Source: Tetrapyrgos nigripes (taxonomy: Eukaryota; Basidiomycota; Agaricomycetes; Agaricales; Campanellaceae). From it: a stretch of DNA of 64,000 bases. The translations under genes and the position numbers were made by a program. Shown here in pieces: positions 24,719 to 36,405 of this stretch. The notes under the pieces were generated by a model, which worked only from the letters and a program-made list of their open reading frames with translations, was not told the origin of the DNA and did no database searches. How positions within the stretch are numbered: the stretch's first letter is position 1; every line of letters starts with the position of its first letter. Where the stretch lies: contig JAACJM010000224.1 of the NCBI GenBank assembly GCA_013368315.1, positions 62,001 through 126,000 of the forward strand, in the 5' to 3' direction.

Positions 24719-25108
24719 CGATTGAGCAGAGAATCCAATAGCTATAAGCACATAACGCCAACGCTGGTTCAGTTGTACGCCCTTCAGGTAAAGGATTTGA
24801 GTAGAGCAGGATGCTATCGTATCCACATTCGTGTTTGACGCTACGCTATACATATCGTCTACCATTCCTGATTTAGCTTGGCATCTGTCTTAAATATTGC
24901 TCAAATAGTAAATCAACACTCCTGGCTTGCCGCAAGCGGGAGAAAACCAGAGCGCACCTAATTGTAGAATGGAAACGCACAGCTGTCGTCATCAGTGACA
25001 GACGCGTTGAAGAGGACTGCGCCTTCTATTACATAGCCACAAAATGGCTTGAATTAGAATATTCAAGAATTGTCACGACTCGTCCCGATTTGCTTCAAGA
25101 CCCCAACA
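24719..25108. other. intergenic, nothing recognised
   Basis: Gap between the TRM82 stop and the next start codon. It presumably contains a terminator and a promoter. No repeat, RNA gene or protein-like open frame was seen. Confidence 0.5.
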
Positions 25109-27426
25109 ATGAGTTCCCCAGCGTCCCCGTTGCAGACAACAGCCCCCAAGAGACGCTTGTCAGCCCGTCGCGGTTCTATCAGCGCTCCCGATCCCTTTGC
25201 CAAACATGCTGACCTCAATCGCTCTCTCTCGTCGTCCAGCACATTGACCATCGTCAGGGTCCTCGGCAACAACAACAACAACCATTCCGATGCTTTCGCA
25301 TTGCAGGAGCCCCCATCCAGTCATAGCTCCAGTAGGCGACTCGGGAGTCAGCATCAGCAGCATCGAAGGACAGGGAGCAACTCGTCCGACAGCGGGAGTG
25401 GACGCCTCAGTTTTGCTTTCTCGTCTTTTGGTGGGCCGCAAAGGAGCACTTCTCCTACTTCACAACGACGTCCAGCTTCTCCTGGTCGTCATCATGCACT
25501 ACCTCAGTCTCAGCCTCGTCTCAGTCCAGAGCAGCTCTATGATCTTGCTCATCAGGCTACCAATCCCAAATACTTTCCTTCACCTGGCGATGCATCATCT
25601 CCATCTCCTTATAGACCCGAATCTCCTCATCGCCCTGTCTCACCTTCGTATTTCAGGCGTTCTCCGGTTCTCAACGCTGTCAATCCTAGTCCTGCGACTG
25701 CACCTGCGACATTCACTCCTCTTCCTCCATCCATCTTCCTTCCCTTTATGGATCGACCCTCAGAAGTCGCTGCACTCATATCTTCATCTCCAACCAAAAA
25801 GTTATTCGCTCTTCTTAGGCAGACATTCCCTCGAGACCCTTCCTTACCAGGAGTCAATTCTGACAACTATTCTTCTTCCCCACAATTCCCTCCCCTTCAA
25901 ACTCAAATAACAGGAACTCCGATTCCCCGCGACCCCGCCACGTGGACCTATCCCCAACTCATGACCTTTCTAACCACCACCACGCGTTCCGACATGCCTG
26001 ACACGCTCTGGGTCGCTAAAATTCGAAAATGTATTCTTTCCAGATCGGAATTGATATGGGAACGCGTCAAAGGCGCGTTGGGAGTGCCCCCGGAACTCGA
26101 TATTGACGCGAATTTCTTGGAAGATACGGAAATGCACGGAGATGTTTTCGAGTCAAGTTCCGGTAGCGAGGATGAAGGCGAACACGAAGCTGAGAAAAGG
26201 ATAATGTCTCGTCGTCCCGCAAATGTGCGTACCGAGACTGATGAAATGGAGGATTTCGGGCGCAAGGCAAGGGGTCATTGGGATGACTGGGATGCTGTCC
26301 TTTCAAGTCCCGATGTTGAGCGAGCGAAGACACAACCTCAGTTCCCAGACACATCCAAAGTCTCTACCCCCGTTGTAGACGATCCCGAAATCCTGACTGC
26401 CGTCGCACCTACTCCCAGGCAGCAGACGTCTCCTGGGGAGAAGTCCTCAGATCTTCCTTTGATAACTGAGCAAGTTCCGACACCTTTCGATGAGGCGTTT
26501 CCACCACCAGGGCATACGAAAGATTCCAAGTCCGTGTCTTCCCTTGCCCTTAATCCTTTAGACCTTGATATGGTATCGGGTCCTATCGGTAGTCCGTCTG
26601 GAGCGAGTGAAAGCCATCTTATTATTGAGCCTCTGCTCTCGCCCTCTGCTTCAAAATCTCCCGTACCAAGTGCCAATCCTCCTCCATTATCCCTTCCATC
26701 GAGTTTGGCTTTGGAAGCCCAGAGTGGAAGTACCGGTGCACTTGGAGATATCATTGAAGGAGAGGAAGAAGAAGAGGAAGACGAAAAAGGTGCCGCAGAA
26801 CAGGAAGACGAGGATAAGAAGAAAGACGAGGATACACCGTCAGATGACAGCAAATCGGAACCAGCGATTGATCCTTCACAAATCCACGGATTAAGGATAT
26901 CTCTACCTGGAACGCCTGTTACTCCCAGCGCAAGCTGGAGGGATGTCTTATTTGCTCAGACACAATCAAACTCATCGCCAGTCTCATCTCCTGTTGATTC
27001 AAACATGGGTCGTAGACCGTTGAGTATTGGATCTTCGTCAGGTGTTGCAGGGTTAACGAGGACGGGTTCGACGGGATCTATCAGGTCTTTAGGATCTGTA
27101 GGGTCAAGAAAGCATCCGTATATGAATCCTTCTGGTTATGGCGAAGGGAGACATTTCACAACTAGCTCAGATGGGGGATACGAATCGGATGGTGTAGGGT
27201 ATGATCCTGTAAGTGACAGGGTTCCTGGAATCCATTGTTCCCAAGTAACTTTGCGAGATTGGCGACTGGGCCTACGTTGGCCGCAAAGTGAGTCATTTCA
27301 TTCTTCTTCCAAGTCTGGTCTGGGATATTAATACATCTCTGATTGCGTGTAGCAACCCCTCCCTACGTTCACCACCAGTACCTCCAGCATCAAAGTATAA
27401 TCCTCTTTATCATTCTTCCAGCTTGA
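25109..27426 (+). CDS. large Ser/Pro-rich protein of unknown function
   Basis: One long exon (25109-27287) and a short last exon. The frame is open from 25070, but the first ATG that fits a fungal start is MSSPASPLQ at 25109. The protein is largely disordered and Ser/Pro/Gln-rich, with an acidic tract (EGEEEEEEDEKGAAEQEDED). One compact helical region near residues 215-345 (FLPFMDRPSEVAALISSSP; TWTYPQLMTFLTTTTRSD; WVAKIRKCILSRSELIWERV) is probably the conserved core, which I cannot name. The GTGAGT donor and GTGTAG acceptor (27288-27352) put the last exon in a frame that stops at 27426. Another frame stays open to 27521 and looks equally protein-like, so the C-terminus is uncertain. Confidence 0.65.
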
Positions 27427-27521
27427 GAGCTCGATTTGACAGAAGAGGGAGCAAAGGAAGTGCCAGTGGAACCTCTGATTACGCCATCACGTTCGGTAGC
27501 AGCAGCGTTGGTGACAATTAA

Positions 27522-28500
27522 CGAGGGTTGTATTCTTTGACGGGAGAAAACGCACAACTACTATTATTGCAATCCCTTCCTTCTTTCCTTTTCTTTTCTT
27601 CTGGTTCACAAAGGAGTCGGACTGTACTCAAATATTAAAATGGTTGTAAACGGGAACCAGGTATAACTATAGGCATGTATACACGGGGTCTTTGGATATA
27701 TACAAGGTACTGGCGAACGTGCTTTCATCTTTACTACGGTTAAGTATTTTAGAATTTTTACATATGCATCTATGTATATACATACGTGGTTACTCTGACT
27801 GTTGTTGTGTGTAACAATAATAATAATTCGCCTGGACGCCTGACTTTGGAGTACAAGTAAAAAAGACAAGTAAGGCTTCAGCTAGAGACTCCTCTTCGAA
27901 CTTTCCGATCCCAGGCTGGTGTCCTCGTTCTCTCCAGAAGTAAAGATAAGTGATATGTAATAAGAATGAAACAAGAACCCGAGACGATATTGTTGTAAAG
28001 GTGGTTGTAACTTGTGGATATTTAGTTCTTAGGACATTTGGGACTGGGTCGGTGGTGTCGCGCCACAATGCTAACGAGGTTCGGAGCAAGCCCCACTTGC
28101 GATGCTGGGAACCGGCAAAACCTTCGCAAGAAGGGGCTTGCGAGAAACGACGCGAAATACGGGACTTCACATTTCATAACTAGTAATATCATTTCTCCAC
28201 CGAATCCCCTACTCTAAGAGAGAAAGTTGTACCTAAGATGTACTTCTATCAGTATATACAGATACTAGAGTAACCAGAATGTGTTTCAAGAAGCTCAACA
28301 CAATAGAATTCGAGAATATGGTAAGACAGAAAACCAGTACATAGAAACTGAGAGAATGTACTGGGAGGGCTACAATTTGAACACGTTACACAAGTACCAA
28401 AGGGCTACGTCTAACATAACTACTGAGTTTCAAAGGCCAGTGTGAGGCCGTTCCAGTACAATGGGCTTTGAAGCTGGAGGTAGGTGAAGAATCCTGATTA
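27522..28500. other. intergenic region with one hairpin
   Basis: AT-rich downstream region with a hairpin at 28075-28146, listed separately. Open frames on both strands are short and not protein-like. From about 28200 the sequence enters the repeat island, where codon-like structure is decayed. Confidence 0.45.
28075..28146. repeat. hairpin related to the one at 3222-3287
   Basis: Arms gcaagcccc-acttgcg and cgcaag-aaggggcttgc pair with one or two interruptions around a loop of about 25 bases. The outer context cgaggttc-g-gcaagc ... gcttgcgaga is shared with the hairpin at 3224-3278, while the loop contents differ. This is the pattern of a foldback or MITE-like family. Confidence 0.45.
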
Positions 28501-28503
28501 GTC

Positions 28504-29271
28504 ATGTGCTCTATGACTATGACTCTGCCAAAAAAATTGGAAATTCCTCAAAAAAGACTCAAATATTCCCCATGCCTTTGTGGCGGCATGAAGATCACCT
28601 GCTGTTTGACGAGAACTTCTGGAATGAGATATGGCAGACCTCTATGTCAGCTAAACTTGGTCCTCACCCAAAGAAACTATCTCTCTACAAGAGAACTCAC
28701 CTTACGTTCTTGCTCATGGTGTTCCTTGGACTCAGTTGTAGCATTCCTTGATTTCATTTTCACCAGTACTATTGCTGCTGTGTGACAGAGAGCAGGCATG
28801 TTCCTTGGCTTTTATGCCTGTGCCCCATCATACAAGCAACAATTTGCACCTGCCAGGCTCTGGCAGTACTGGCATTCAAACAAGACAGCTAGGCCTCATC
28901 TGCACAAGATAGTAGCAGAATATGGCCTGTACATCACACTGGAGGAAAGCAACAGGATTATTAGTGACATAAAAGGCCTTACCATTGTGTCAATTTGTGC
29001 AATGCTGGCCCCTGCAAAAATATTGTCAACTGGCACTGTTCATCACAAATGTACTGCAGGCATTTGCAGTGTCTCCAAACAAGTGAAAGTGCAAGGCAGC
29101 AGTGCAGATAGGGCTCCGCACTGTCCAGTAATACTAGTTAGATGTGGGCCCCCAGCGGTGGCAGGACAAGTCCGAAAAAGTAGAACCTTTAACAATTACA
29201 GCAATGCTGTTAAGTGCTATAGTGTAATGGTATTAGGGCCGATATGGTCAGGTGATGAGAGGCAGGACTAA
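28504..29271 (+). pseudogene. decayed coding sequence of unknown origin
   Basis: Two neighbouring plus-strand frames look protein-like: 28506-28751 (PMPLWRHEDHLLFDENFW) and 28798-29271, where the early part (LWQYWHSNKTARPHLHKIV, ALYITLEES-like) has normal amino acid composition. They are in conflicting frames and separated by stops. The sequence around them is repeat-rich. I read this as the remnant of a transposon-linked gene but cannot assign a family. Confidence 0.35.
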
Positions 29272-29319
29272 TAACAAGGATCAGGTTGGGTGATGCAAAG
29301 TAAGATGGGACACAGTTGG

Positions 29320-29440
29320 GGTGAGTGCATATTTGGACGAACTTTTTGGAGGAGAATAAATCTTGGGTTTTTCAACAGTGCCGAAAATACCCCATATAGA
29401 AGGTCAGTCTAGATTTGGTCCCATATGGAGCAGTCTGGCC
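29320..29440 (+). repeat. dispersed repeat, copy 1
   Basis: Shares gtgcatatttggacgaa, gagaataaatct-gg-ttttt and ggtcccatatggag with 52894-53005, in the same order and orientation, with scattered differences. The copies lie 23.5 kb apart. Flanks do not match, so this is a short dispersed family about 110-120 bp long and not a segmental duplication. Confidence 0.6.
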
Positions 29441-29739
29441 AATGTAGAAATACTCGAGATTTACTCCTGCTCAAAAACGTCTGACAAAAACGCACTCACC
29501 CTGGCCATGGGAGTGAAGCTCCAACTCCATGACATCACATCACCACTTACAATAAAAAACTGCATATTTTTTCCATGAACAGTTGTGATTTTTTGAAATA
29601 ATACCAAAGCAGGCATAAGGTATCATTGTCTTGTATAAAAAATGCAGAGAAAAATGTTGAAGAATTGCTACCTGTTATAGTGTAATTTTGTTGAACCTTA
29701 CTGTCGCTGTAACCAATGTGATAAACTGCCAGCTGTTGT

Positions 29740-30252
29740 GATAAACCCAGTGTTGCTGTGGTCTGGGTCAGGCCTGGCCCTTGACCCGACCCTCAAGGGT
29801 CAGGTCAGGCCAGGGCCAGTGGCTGTGTTGACCCTCCTGGTCAGGGCTGGTTGGGTTGGGCCAGGTCAACACCTAATTATTTTTCAGGTATTTTTTTTCC
29901 TTAAAAGACTTATCGGAAGAAAGCATAGACACTTGAGTACCTATTTCATATATGTATATTACTTCTATACACAGTATTCGAGGTTGAAACAAGTGGGAAA
30001 GGTCTGATCTATTGCTGTAGAGTGCGTGTACAATCTTGGAACCTGCCAAGTACTGCTCTTTTTGACTGTACACCTGACTCCAAAGGTAAGCACTTATTGT
30101 ACTTCATAGATAAGTACATCAGAATATTCACCAAAACCATTTTGGTAGACCAAAATAGGTCATACTGATAGCCAAGGTCCAAGAGGGCTGACCCCAGGTT
30201 GGGTCAGGGCCACTGGGGTCATGGCCTGGACCGCGGCAACACTGGATAAACC
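29740..30252. mobile_element. non-autonomous hAT-type MITE
   Basis: The element spans 29748-30244 (497 bp) and is flanked by an exact 8-bp target duplication, gataaacc (29740-29747 and 30245-30252). Its ends are inverted: cagtgttgctgtggtc on the left and, reading inward on the minus strand, cagtgttgccgcggtc on the right. GC-rich gggtcagg-type motifs continue inside both ends. No transposase frame is present. An 8-bp duplication with CAGTG ends is the signature of the hAT superfamily. The adjacent DNA at 29719-29728 has a similar gtgataaac word. Confidence 0.8.
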
Positions 30253-30300
30253 ACTGAACCATTCCATAGTGAGTACTATACTGTACCATACATCAGCAGA

Positions 30301-30690
30301 AACAGAAGCAAATAATGCAGGATAGATTGACGACAAAATCCATAGCTGCAACTCCTGACAAAGTATAAGCTTTCAATAAAAGCAGAAGCAAACAATGCAG
30401 GATAGATTGACGACAAAATCCATAGCCGCAACTCCTGACAAAGTATAAGCTTTCAATAAAAGCAGAAGCAAACAATGCAGGATAGATTGACGACAAAATC
30501 CATAGCTGCGACTACTGACAAAGCATAAGCTTTCAATACAAATAGCTGCAAACAATGCAGGTTAGATTGACAACAAAATCCATAGCCGTGGCTGCTGACA
30601 AAGCATAAGGTTTGGATACAAACAGAAGCAAATAATGCAGGTTAGATTGACAACAAAATCCATAGCCTGGCTGCTGACAAAGCATTCATG
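30301..30690. repeat. 80-bp minisatellite, about five copies
   Basis: The phrase gaagcaaa-aatgcagg-tagattga recurs at exact 80-base steps (aatgcag at 30314, 30394, 30474, 30554 and 30634). Between copies lie acaaaatccatagc and ctgacaaagcataagc, with point differences that increase rightward. A last degraded unit follows at 30685. The open minus-strand frames here are a by-product of the period. Confidence 0.85.
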
Positions 30691-30699
30691 TGATGCAGG

Positions 30700-33300
30700 T
30701 TAGAACGATGACAAAAAAGTGCACCATAAGACTCATCCTTCATTTCATTTTGGACTCGTAACTGGTACGCCCATATTTTTTACAGGTCCAGTACTGGTAC
30801 AGTGTACCTGTCCCCGTATTCATACGGTAATAGGCTGGCTAGTGGATAATGCTAATAGCTTCAAAGATCGAAGCTAACAACACCAAAAACACACAAACAC
30901 CAATCCTGCTATATAATGCGAGGTGATCCAAAGTGGCAGAACACTCGTATAACTTGTGTAGCTTAAAGGTAAACAGCTCTAGAACCGATTGAGGAACAAT
31001 AGGGGGTTCAACAATAACAATGGTCACAATTGACAGTCTTCTTGACTTCGAGATAAACACAATAAGAGGCCAATTGCCTAGATCTTCAATAACACAATGA
31101 GGCCAATATGCCTAAGTTCAATAAACACAATATGGGGCCAATATGCCAATGCAATCACAACAATCTTTGTCTTAGGGTGAACTAATGTTCGAGTCTTTAA
31201 AGTTTTGGGTTTTTGTAGAAATTCCTATTGATATAAAGCTGGCCTGGGCAAGCGAGAGACCTAATCTTCTCTCGAGAGTTATCCAGAATCCGCAGCAATA
31301 CACGCAAGTACTAATCTGGTTTTCTAGCTACAAGTACTTCATCCTTTTATACTCTAGAGGTCCTAGAACTGTACAGTAGCTAATATTATTTAAAGTCCGC
31401 AATATTATATAGTGAAACACGAGAGATTGAATGAAAGTAACTAAGGAGAGAGATACGCGAACAGTATTTACATGAATCATCCAATCAGAATATGTACAGA
31501 GTCCTCGCGAGAGGGCCAGGGTATATGTAGCACATGCTAGCTTCTTGGTAATGGAGGTCTAGAGCGGTACTCGTACCGGTAATCTCATTGGGTATCACAT
31601 GCGAACCTTTTCCAATGCTTGCGAGTGGTCTTTCATAGGTTCCGATATCTCCATCCCTACTAGAGTCCTCTAGAGGGCCTCAGTAAGTCTCTAGATCCGT
31701 CGGAACTATCTTCTTTGGTGTCTTTAGGAGGGGTGAGGTAGATCTTGATCATTTGGCAACATCACGACGATCTTAGCTTTAGCTTGAGTAGATCTAACCA
31801 GGTTCGTGAACTATCGTAATGTCTCCGGGATACTTCGCGAAGGCACCTATCCAAGGTTTCTCCTTGTTATCATTCATCTCCTTTAGTCTTGTATCTTATC
31901 TTCTTGAGTCTATGTCACATTGGTAATCCCATGGATCGTGAATAGAGGTAACGCGTACTTATACTGCTCACGAGGTGGCTACTCGTGAACAAGTGCCTTG
32001 GGTATGTACATATAAACGTATACGAGCAGTCTAGTACTCGAACATCGAACTTAGTAGCTTGAGGGACTTATGTACCATCCTCTCGAGGCTACTTATCCTT
32101 ATTTTGTATTGCGCTCGCGAACGTTGCCTCTAGAATCACTTTAACTGATAGATTGGGCTCGCTTCAGTCCTTATTCCCTAGTAAACAGACATAATATATC
32201 CGTATACTTGATATATGTACGCTTTTTAACTCGTTCTAGTCGAGTTTTTGGCAGGCGTATCAACGGGTTCATCTGGAAGCTTGTACGATACAGGACGGGT
32301 ACTGATACAGCAGTATTACAGGTTAATACGGGTATACAGGTCTTTTTGCCAGGAAATGGCCAGGAATCTGATTTGAAATAGACTTATTGGGACTTATTGA
32401 GAGGAATTAATGCAAGAAACAATTTGATGTAGTGCACTGCTCAATGTTAACAGTGCATTCAAGATGACTTTGAGGCACAAAGCATTTCGGCAATACTTTG
32501 GCAGGTCTCTATGCACCTTTTTTGGTAAGTACATTTTCCCTTGATGTGATCAAGCATCAATTTTCCCAAGATTTTCCACCGCAAACTGCTCAGTATTTGA
32601 TGATATTTAATTTACAGAGGTAGCATATGGCATAAACACAGAGAAAAGCCTTTGCCGATGCATGGCTGACCTGTATACCATACAAACCCATACGACGGCC
32701 GTAAAAAATACGGTCCAATATGGGTTTACCCGTCCAGTACCCGTACCTGTATTGGACCCTGCAGCAGCCTTGTACAGGACTGTATCCGTCATACAGTACC
32801 AGTACAAACTGTACAGTACTGGTATGGTGCAGAGCCCTAAGTGCAGAGGAAAGCCAGAGAGATAGAAGAGCTTGCTTCACTTGAAGTAGAGACTGAGGAT
32901 ACTGTATTGTTTTGATCATAGGTTCAGGGGTGTGACACTGTGAGGTGAGGTTCAGAGCAAATTTTTGAGTGTGACACCCCAAGTTCAAAGTCAGATTTGA
33001 CCCCCAAGATGCTGCATTATGGGCTCAAATTGGGCAAAACTCAGAGGAAATTACATAAATAAGATGAAAGAAGTGCTAAAAGTCACAGCCCACTGAAGAT
33101 GGAGTGAAAATTTGCCTTTTTTATATTTCAGCCTTATCCAGTCACACATTCAGTGGCCAATGTGACCTGTGACAGATTTCAAAAAAAAACTCAGTTCAGC
33201 AAGGCCTGTGACATGTGACTGAACCTACAATCAAAACAGTACAGTACTTTCATTGACTTGCAGGGAACATTTGTGGCTGGCCAATCTGTTGAAGAAGAGT
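30700..33300. other. gene-free repeat-derived DNA
   Basis: No supported gene. GTAC-rich blocks with small palindromes occur at 30770-30830, 32275-32345 and 32690-32830 (for example ccagtactggtacag and cagtactggtatgg). They suggest ends of decayed elements. At 31045-31155 three copies of a ~33-bp unit containing cacaat-gaggccaat-tgcc are visible. The 30840-32250 interval between two GTAC-rich blocks has no open frames and could be a non-coding insertion, but I could not find matching target duplications. Confidence 0.35.
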
Positions 33301-34189
33301 CTTATTCTTATGAAAATGACTTACAATGTTCAGTAGATGGGGTACATACCTCTAGCAATCAAAACTTGCTTGATATTAATAGTTGAACAGGCAATGCTAT
33401 CATTTATTCAGAACTGTACTACCAACCTGCTTCCATTGTTGCTTGGACTATTCTGGACTGTTAATGGAATGAATACACAGGTTCTTCACAATAGAGCAGT
33501 CCATAGTGTAGATATTCTGTACAGTATATCCAGTAATGACTGGTGTGCCTGTTCTGCAGAACCTTCAGTAGTCACTGTTGAGGCAAGCACTCCTGAGTGC
33601 TGGATATTACTGGGACATTGCTGGATCTACATCCATCCAGATGATTTCCAGCTACATCCAGCAAGATATCCAGCATGTTTAGTAAGCATTCTAATGAGTT
33701 TACCTGTGCCCTGTGTTGAGCAACACCATGTGCTCATCATTGATTGGCTTTTCTAAATAGGCAGAATGTCAGTCAGCCAGACTAGATCCCTCCCAAATCC
33801 CTCCTGTGGGATCCATCTTGAAATCCTTCTGCTGTATGGAAATCCCTGTGCTGTAGGCCATTTCCTTTGGATCCCCCTTCCTAATATGGCCCCATTCATC
33901 TGCATATCCCCATCTCCCAACTCAAGCACCTATCCCTCCACAGCATACCCCAATCCCCCTTTGGGAAGCAGCCACAAAGGACTTTACAGAAGATCAAAAA
34001 GTCAAAGAAATTGCACGCCTCATTCAAACTACACTGAAGATGAGTTCCATGGACTTCACACTCACTACTATATCTCCAAATGATTGATTCTCCAAGTATC
34101 AGAACAAGTTTTACTCAAGCAGGGCTATCAATTCCTTTTTCAACATGGTGGAGTCAAATAAGAAAGGGAAAGAGAAGCTGAAAGATTAG

Positions 34190-35405
34190 ATGATGGAGAA
34201 GCAACGAGCTGTTGATCTAGTTGTCACTCTGGTTTCAGAAGAAATGGAGGGTCTGAAGGGCTACATGAAGCTGAATATGAATGAGGTTACATCCAAGTTT
34301 TTGGAGAAGTTCTGCATTACAGAAGTAACACAGAAATTTGACAAAGCTTCACCCACTGTGTGCTGTATTCTCCAAGTTGCTTGTCAGACTGAGCATGCAG
34401 CTCATGAAAACACATTGAAGACTCCAGAGCTAGTGAGTCCATCAAGATACATACTAGATGATGTTGAGTTAACAATCCCTCAAGTTCCTTACACTTATTC
34501 AATCACAACTCTGTCGATTTCACTCTGAAAACAGTCAACGTGTCACCATTGTTTTCAGTTTTTTCTTGTACAGCACTGGGGTCTCGAAAAAAGTCTACAA
34601 TCTATTATCCAAGTGCTGTCAGCTTGTTCCTTCCCATTGTGCCATACACACAGCTCATGAAAACATCTCATCAGATCGCATACGTGCTGCTCAGCTTCAA
34701 GCTCACCTTGGTTTTGCACAAAGTCAACATCTATACATATTGAACAACGTGAATTTATGCCAAAGAAAGTTCAAGTTGAAACAACCCAGCTCATCTTGGC
34801 ACTTTGTAATGCTTCCTACTCTTCTCTCTCCTTCTCATGGATCCTCACACAACAGGCAACTGTGCCTCTCATTGCCCATCTCCACTCCAGATTCTGGATT
34901 TCAACAAACATCCCGAGATCACTGTCATTGAGATCTTGATCACCAACACTGGTGACTTGTTTTCTTATGCATCTGATGATGTGGTCTTGCACTGGAAGAG
35001 CTATTGTCCTCTGGAATCCAATTACCACACCAAGGAGTACGTCTTGTGCACAACTACTTTGGACGAAGACAGTATTGACAGCACCATCCAGGTGAACAAA
35101 AACATTTATCGTGATCAGCTTGTGTTTGTGCATGGTGCTCTTGATAATCAAGCTGTTCCTTCCTTCCATGATTTGAAGACAAACTCCCTCATCTGAGCTG
35201 CCCAAATCCTCTGGCAAAATGATCTTTCCGATGTCATTGACTGTCTTCAGCATCATCACCTCAGTATAGGATTTTTTCATTGCCAGTTGAATTTGTTGTG
35301 AGGAATCTTCAAGACACATCAGGATACATCTTCAGAGATAGGTTCCCTTTTGTACTACGCATCATTGCTTGGAAAGATGCGCCTCAACTCTGACAAACCT
35401 GACAT
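34190..35405 (+). pseudogene. decayed gene, DUF6589-like
   Basis: Plus-strand fragments in changing frames keep a consistent order: KFLEKFCITEVTQKFDKASP, YSTGVSKKVYNLLSKCCQLV, YILNNVNL, DSIDSTIQVNKNIYRDQLV, VPSFHDLKTNSLI, then after a stop LSIGFFHCQLNLL and SSEIGSLLYYASLLGKMRL. From memory this order follows DUF6589 proteins, an expanded agaricomycete family of unknown function often found in repeats. Stops and frameshifts mean it is not functional. Sequence from about 35405 rightward belongs to an oppositely oriented helicase remnant. Confidence 0.5.
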
Positions 35406-35916
35406 CCTTAAGAACCCAGTCCCCCACGATAGACAATACCAGACAGTCTTGAATATCATCACATCCACCTCTTCCACCACGCTGATCCAGCTCCATGACA
35501 CTTTTGGGTACACCATAAAGTATAACAATTTGTACACATGCCACATCGATGCCTTGTTCATAAAAAAGGTACATTAGTGAGGTAAGAAATATATTAAAGT
35601 AACCAAAGCCTTACGTTTGAAGTGACCTCAGTACTGATCAGTATGCAAACAATACCATTTGGGTCCTGGAATGACTCAAAGACAAGTTTTCGATGTACCT
35701 TGGATGTTCAGGCATGTAGGTGCATAACTGGCTGAAGTTCATTTGATAGACAGGAGGATGGGCGCTTCATTCTTGATGGAAATTTTGATAAAAGGTATGA
35801 AGCGATGTCATTGGTTGCAGTCTTGCTATCGACATATATGATGATTTTGAGAAGTGGAGGAATTGGATTGGGAATATCATGGGGAGGGATAAGAAAATCC
35901 AGGTTCTTGTAGTTGG
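35355..35916 (-). pseudogene. RecQ-like helicase remnant, C-terminal part
   Basis: Continues the helicase remnant at 43673-44353; the two were adjacent before the LTR element inserted. From the junction leftward the minus strand reads NYKNLDFLIPPHDIP, IIIYVDSKTATNDIASYLL, FESFQDPNGIVCILIS and IVILYGVPKSVMELDQRGG, ending in motif VI (QRGGRGG). Two or more frame changes lie between these blocks, so the copy was probably inactive or intron-bearing before the insertion. RecQ-like genes of this type are expanded in several agaricomycetes. Confidence 0.7.
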
Positions 35917-36392
35917 TGTCAAGAACGTTGTCACTTAGCAAAGCCACCCAAGTCACACAATAAGCAAGATAGATTCGGCGAGTTTACAATGCGATGAGAT
36001 AAAGAGAGAATGATAGAGACGAGAGAAGATCGAGTAGCTGACTATGCTTGACACTGCACTGTACTAGGAGCGGAGTGGAGACGAAGTGAACAGACTAAGG
36101 AACCTAGCTACGAGATCTACGATATATATAGAGAAGAAGTGAATATGTGAGAATGTCCATGGAGCCTAGGGATCGGAGGAGATAAGAATGTGAGTCAAGT
36201 AAAGAAGTATGTACGTGAGAATGTCCATGGAGATAAAGGAAATGGAGAAGTGAGTCATAGATCCAAGAGACGATGATGAGAAGTAATTAGTATTTATGGG
36301 TTTATGGAAGATGGTAGAATGGTGAGTAGAAGTGAATAGATAATGGAAGAGAATAGAGGGAAAATGAAGGAGACGGAAGGCGATTCATGACA
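35917..36392 (-). repeat. 3' LTR of the chromovirus
   Basis: 476 bp, with no difference seen from the copy at 43197-43672 when read row by row. It begins tgtcaagaacg and ends cgattcatgaca on the plus strand. The polypurine tract lies immediately to its right. Confidence 0.95.
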
Positions 36393-36405
36393 CTACCCCC
36401 CTTTT

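Noticed and set aside
30301..30690. Possible CRISPR array (regular repeats)
   Set aside because: Units are 80 bp head-to-tail with no unique spacers, and the genome is eukaryotic; it is a minisatellite.
34816..35319. 167-codon minus-strand open frame
   Set aside because: It is the antisense of the DUF6589-like remnant, whose plus-strand blocks keep a recognisable order.
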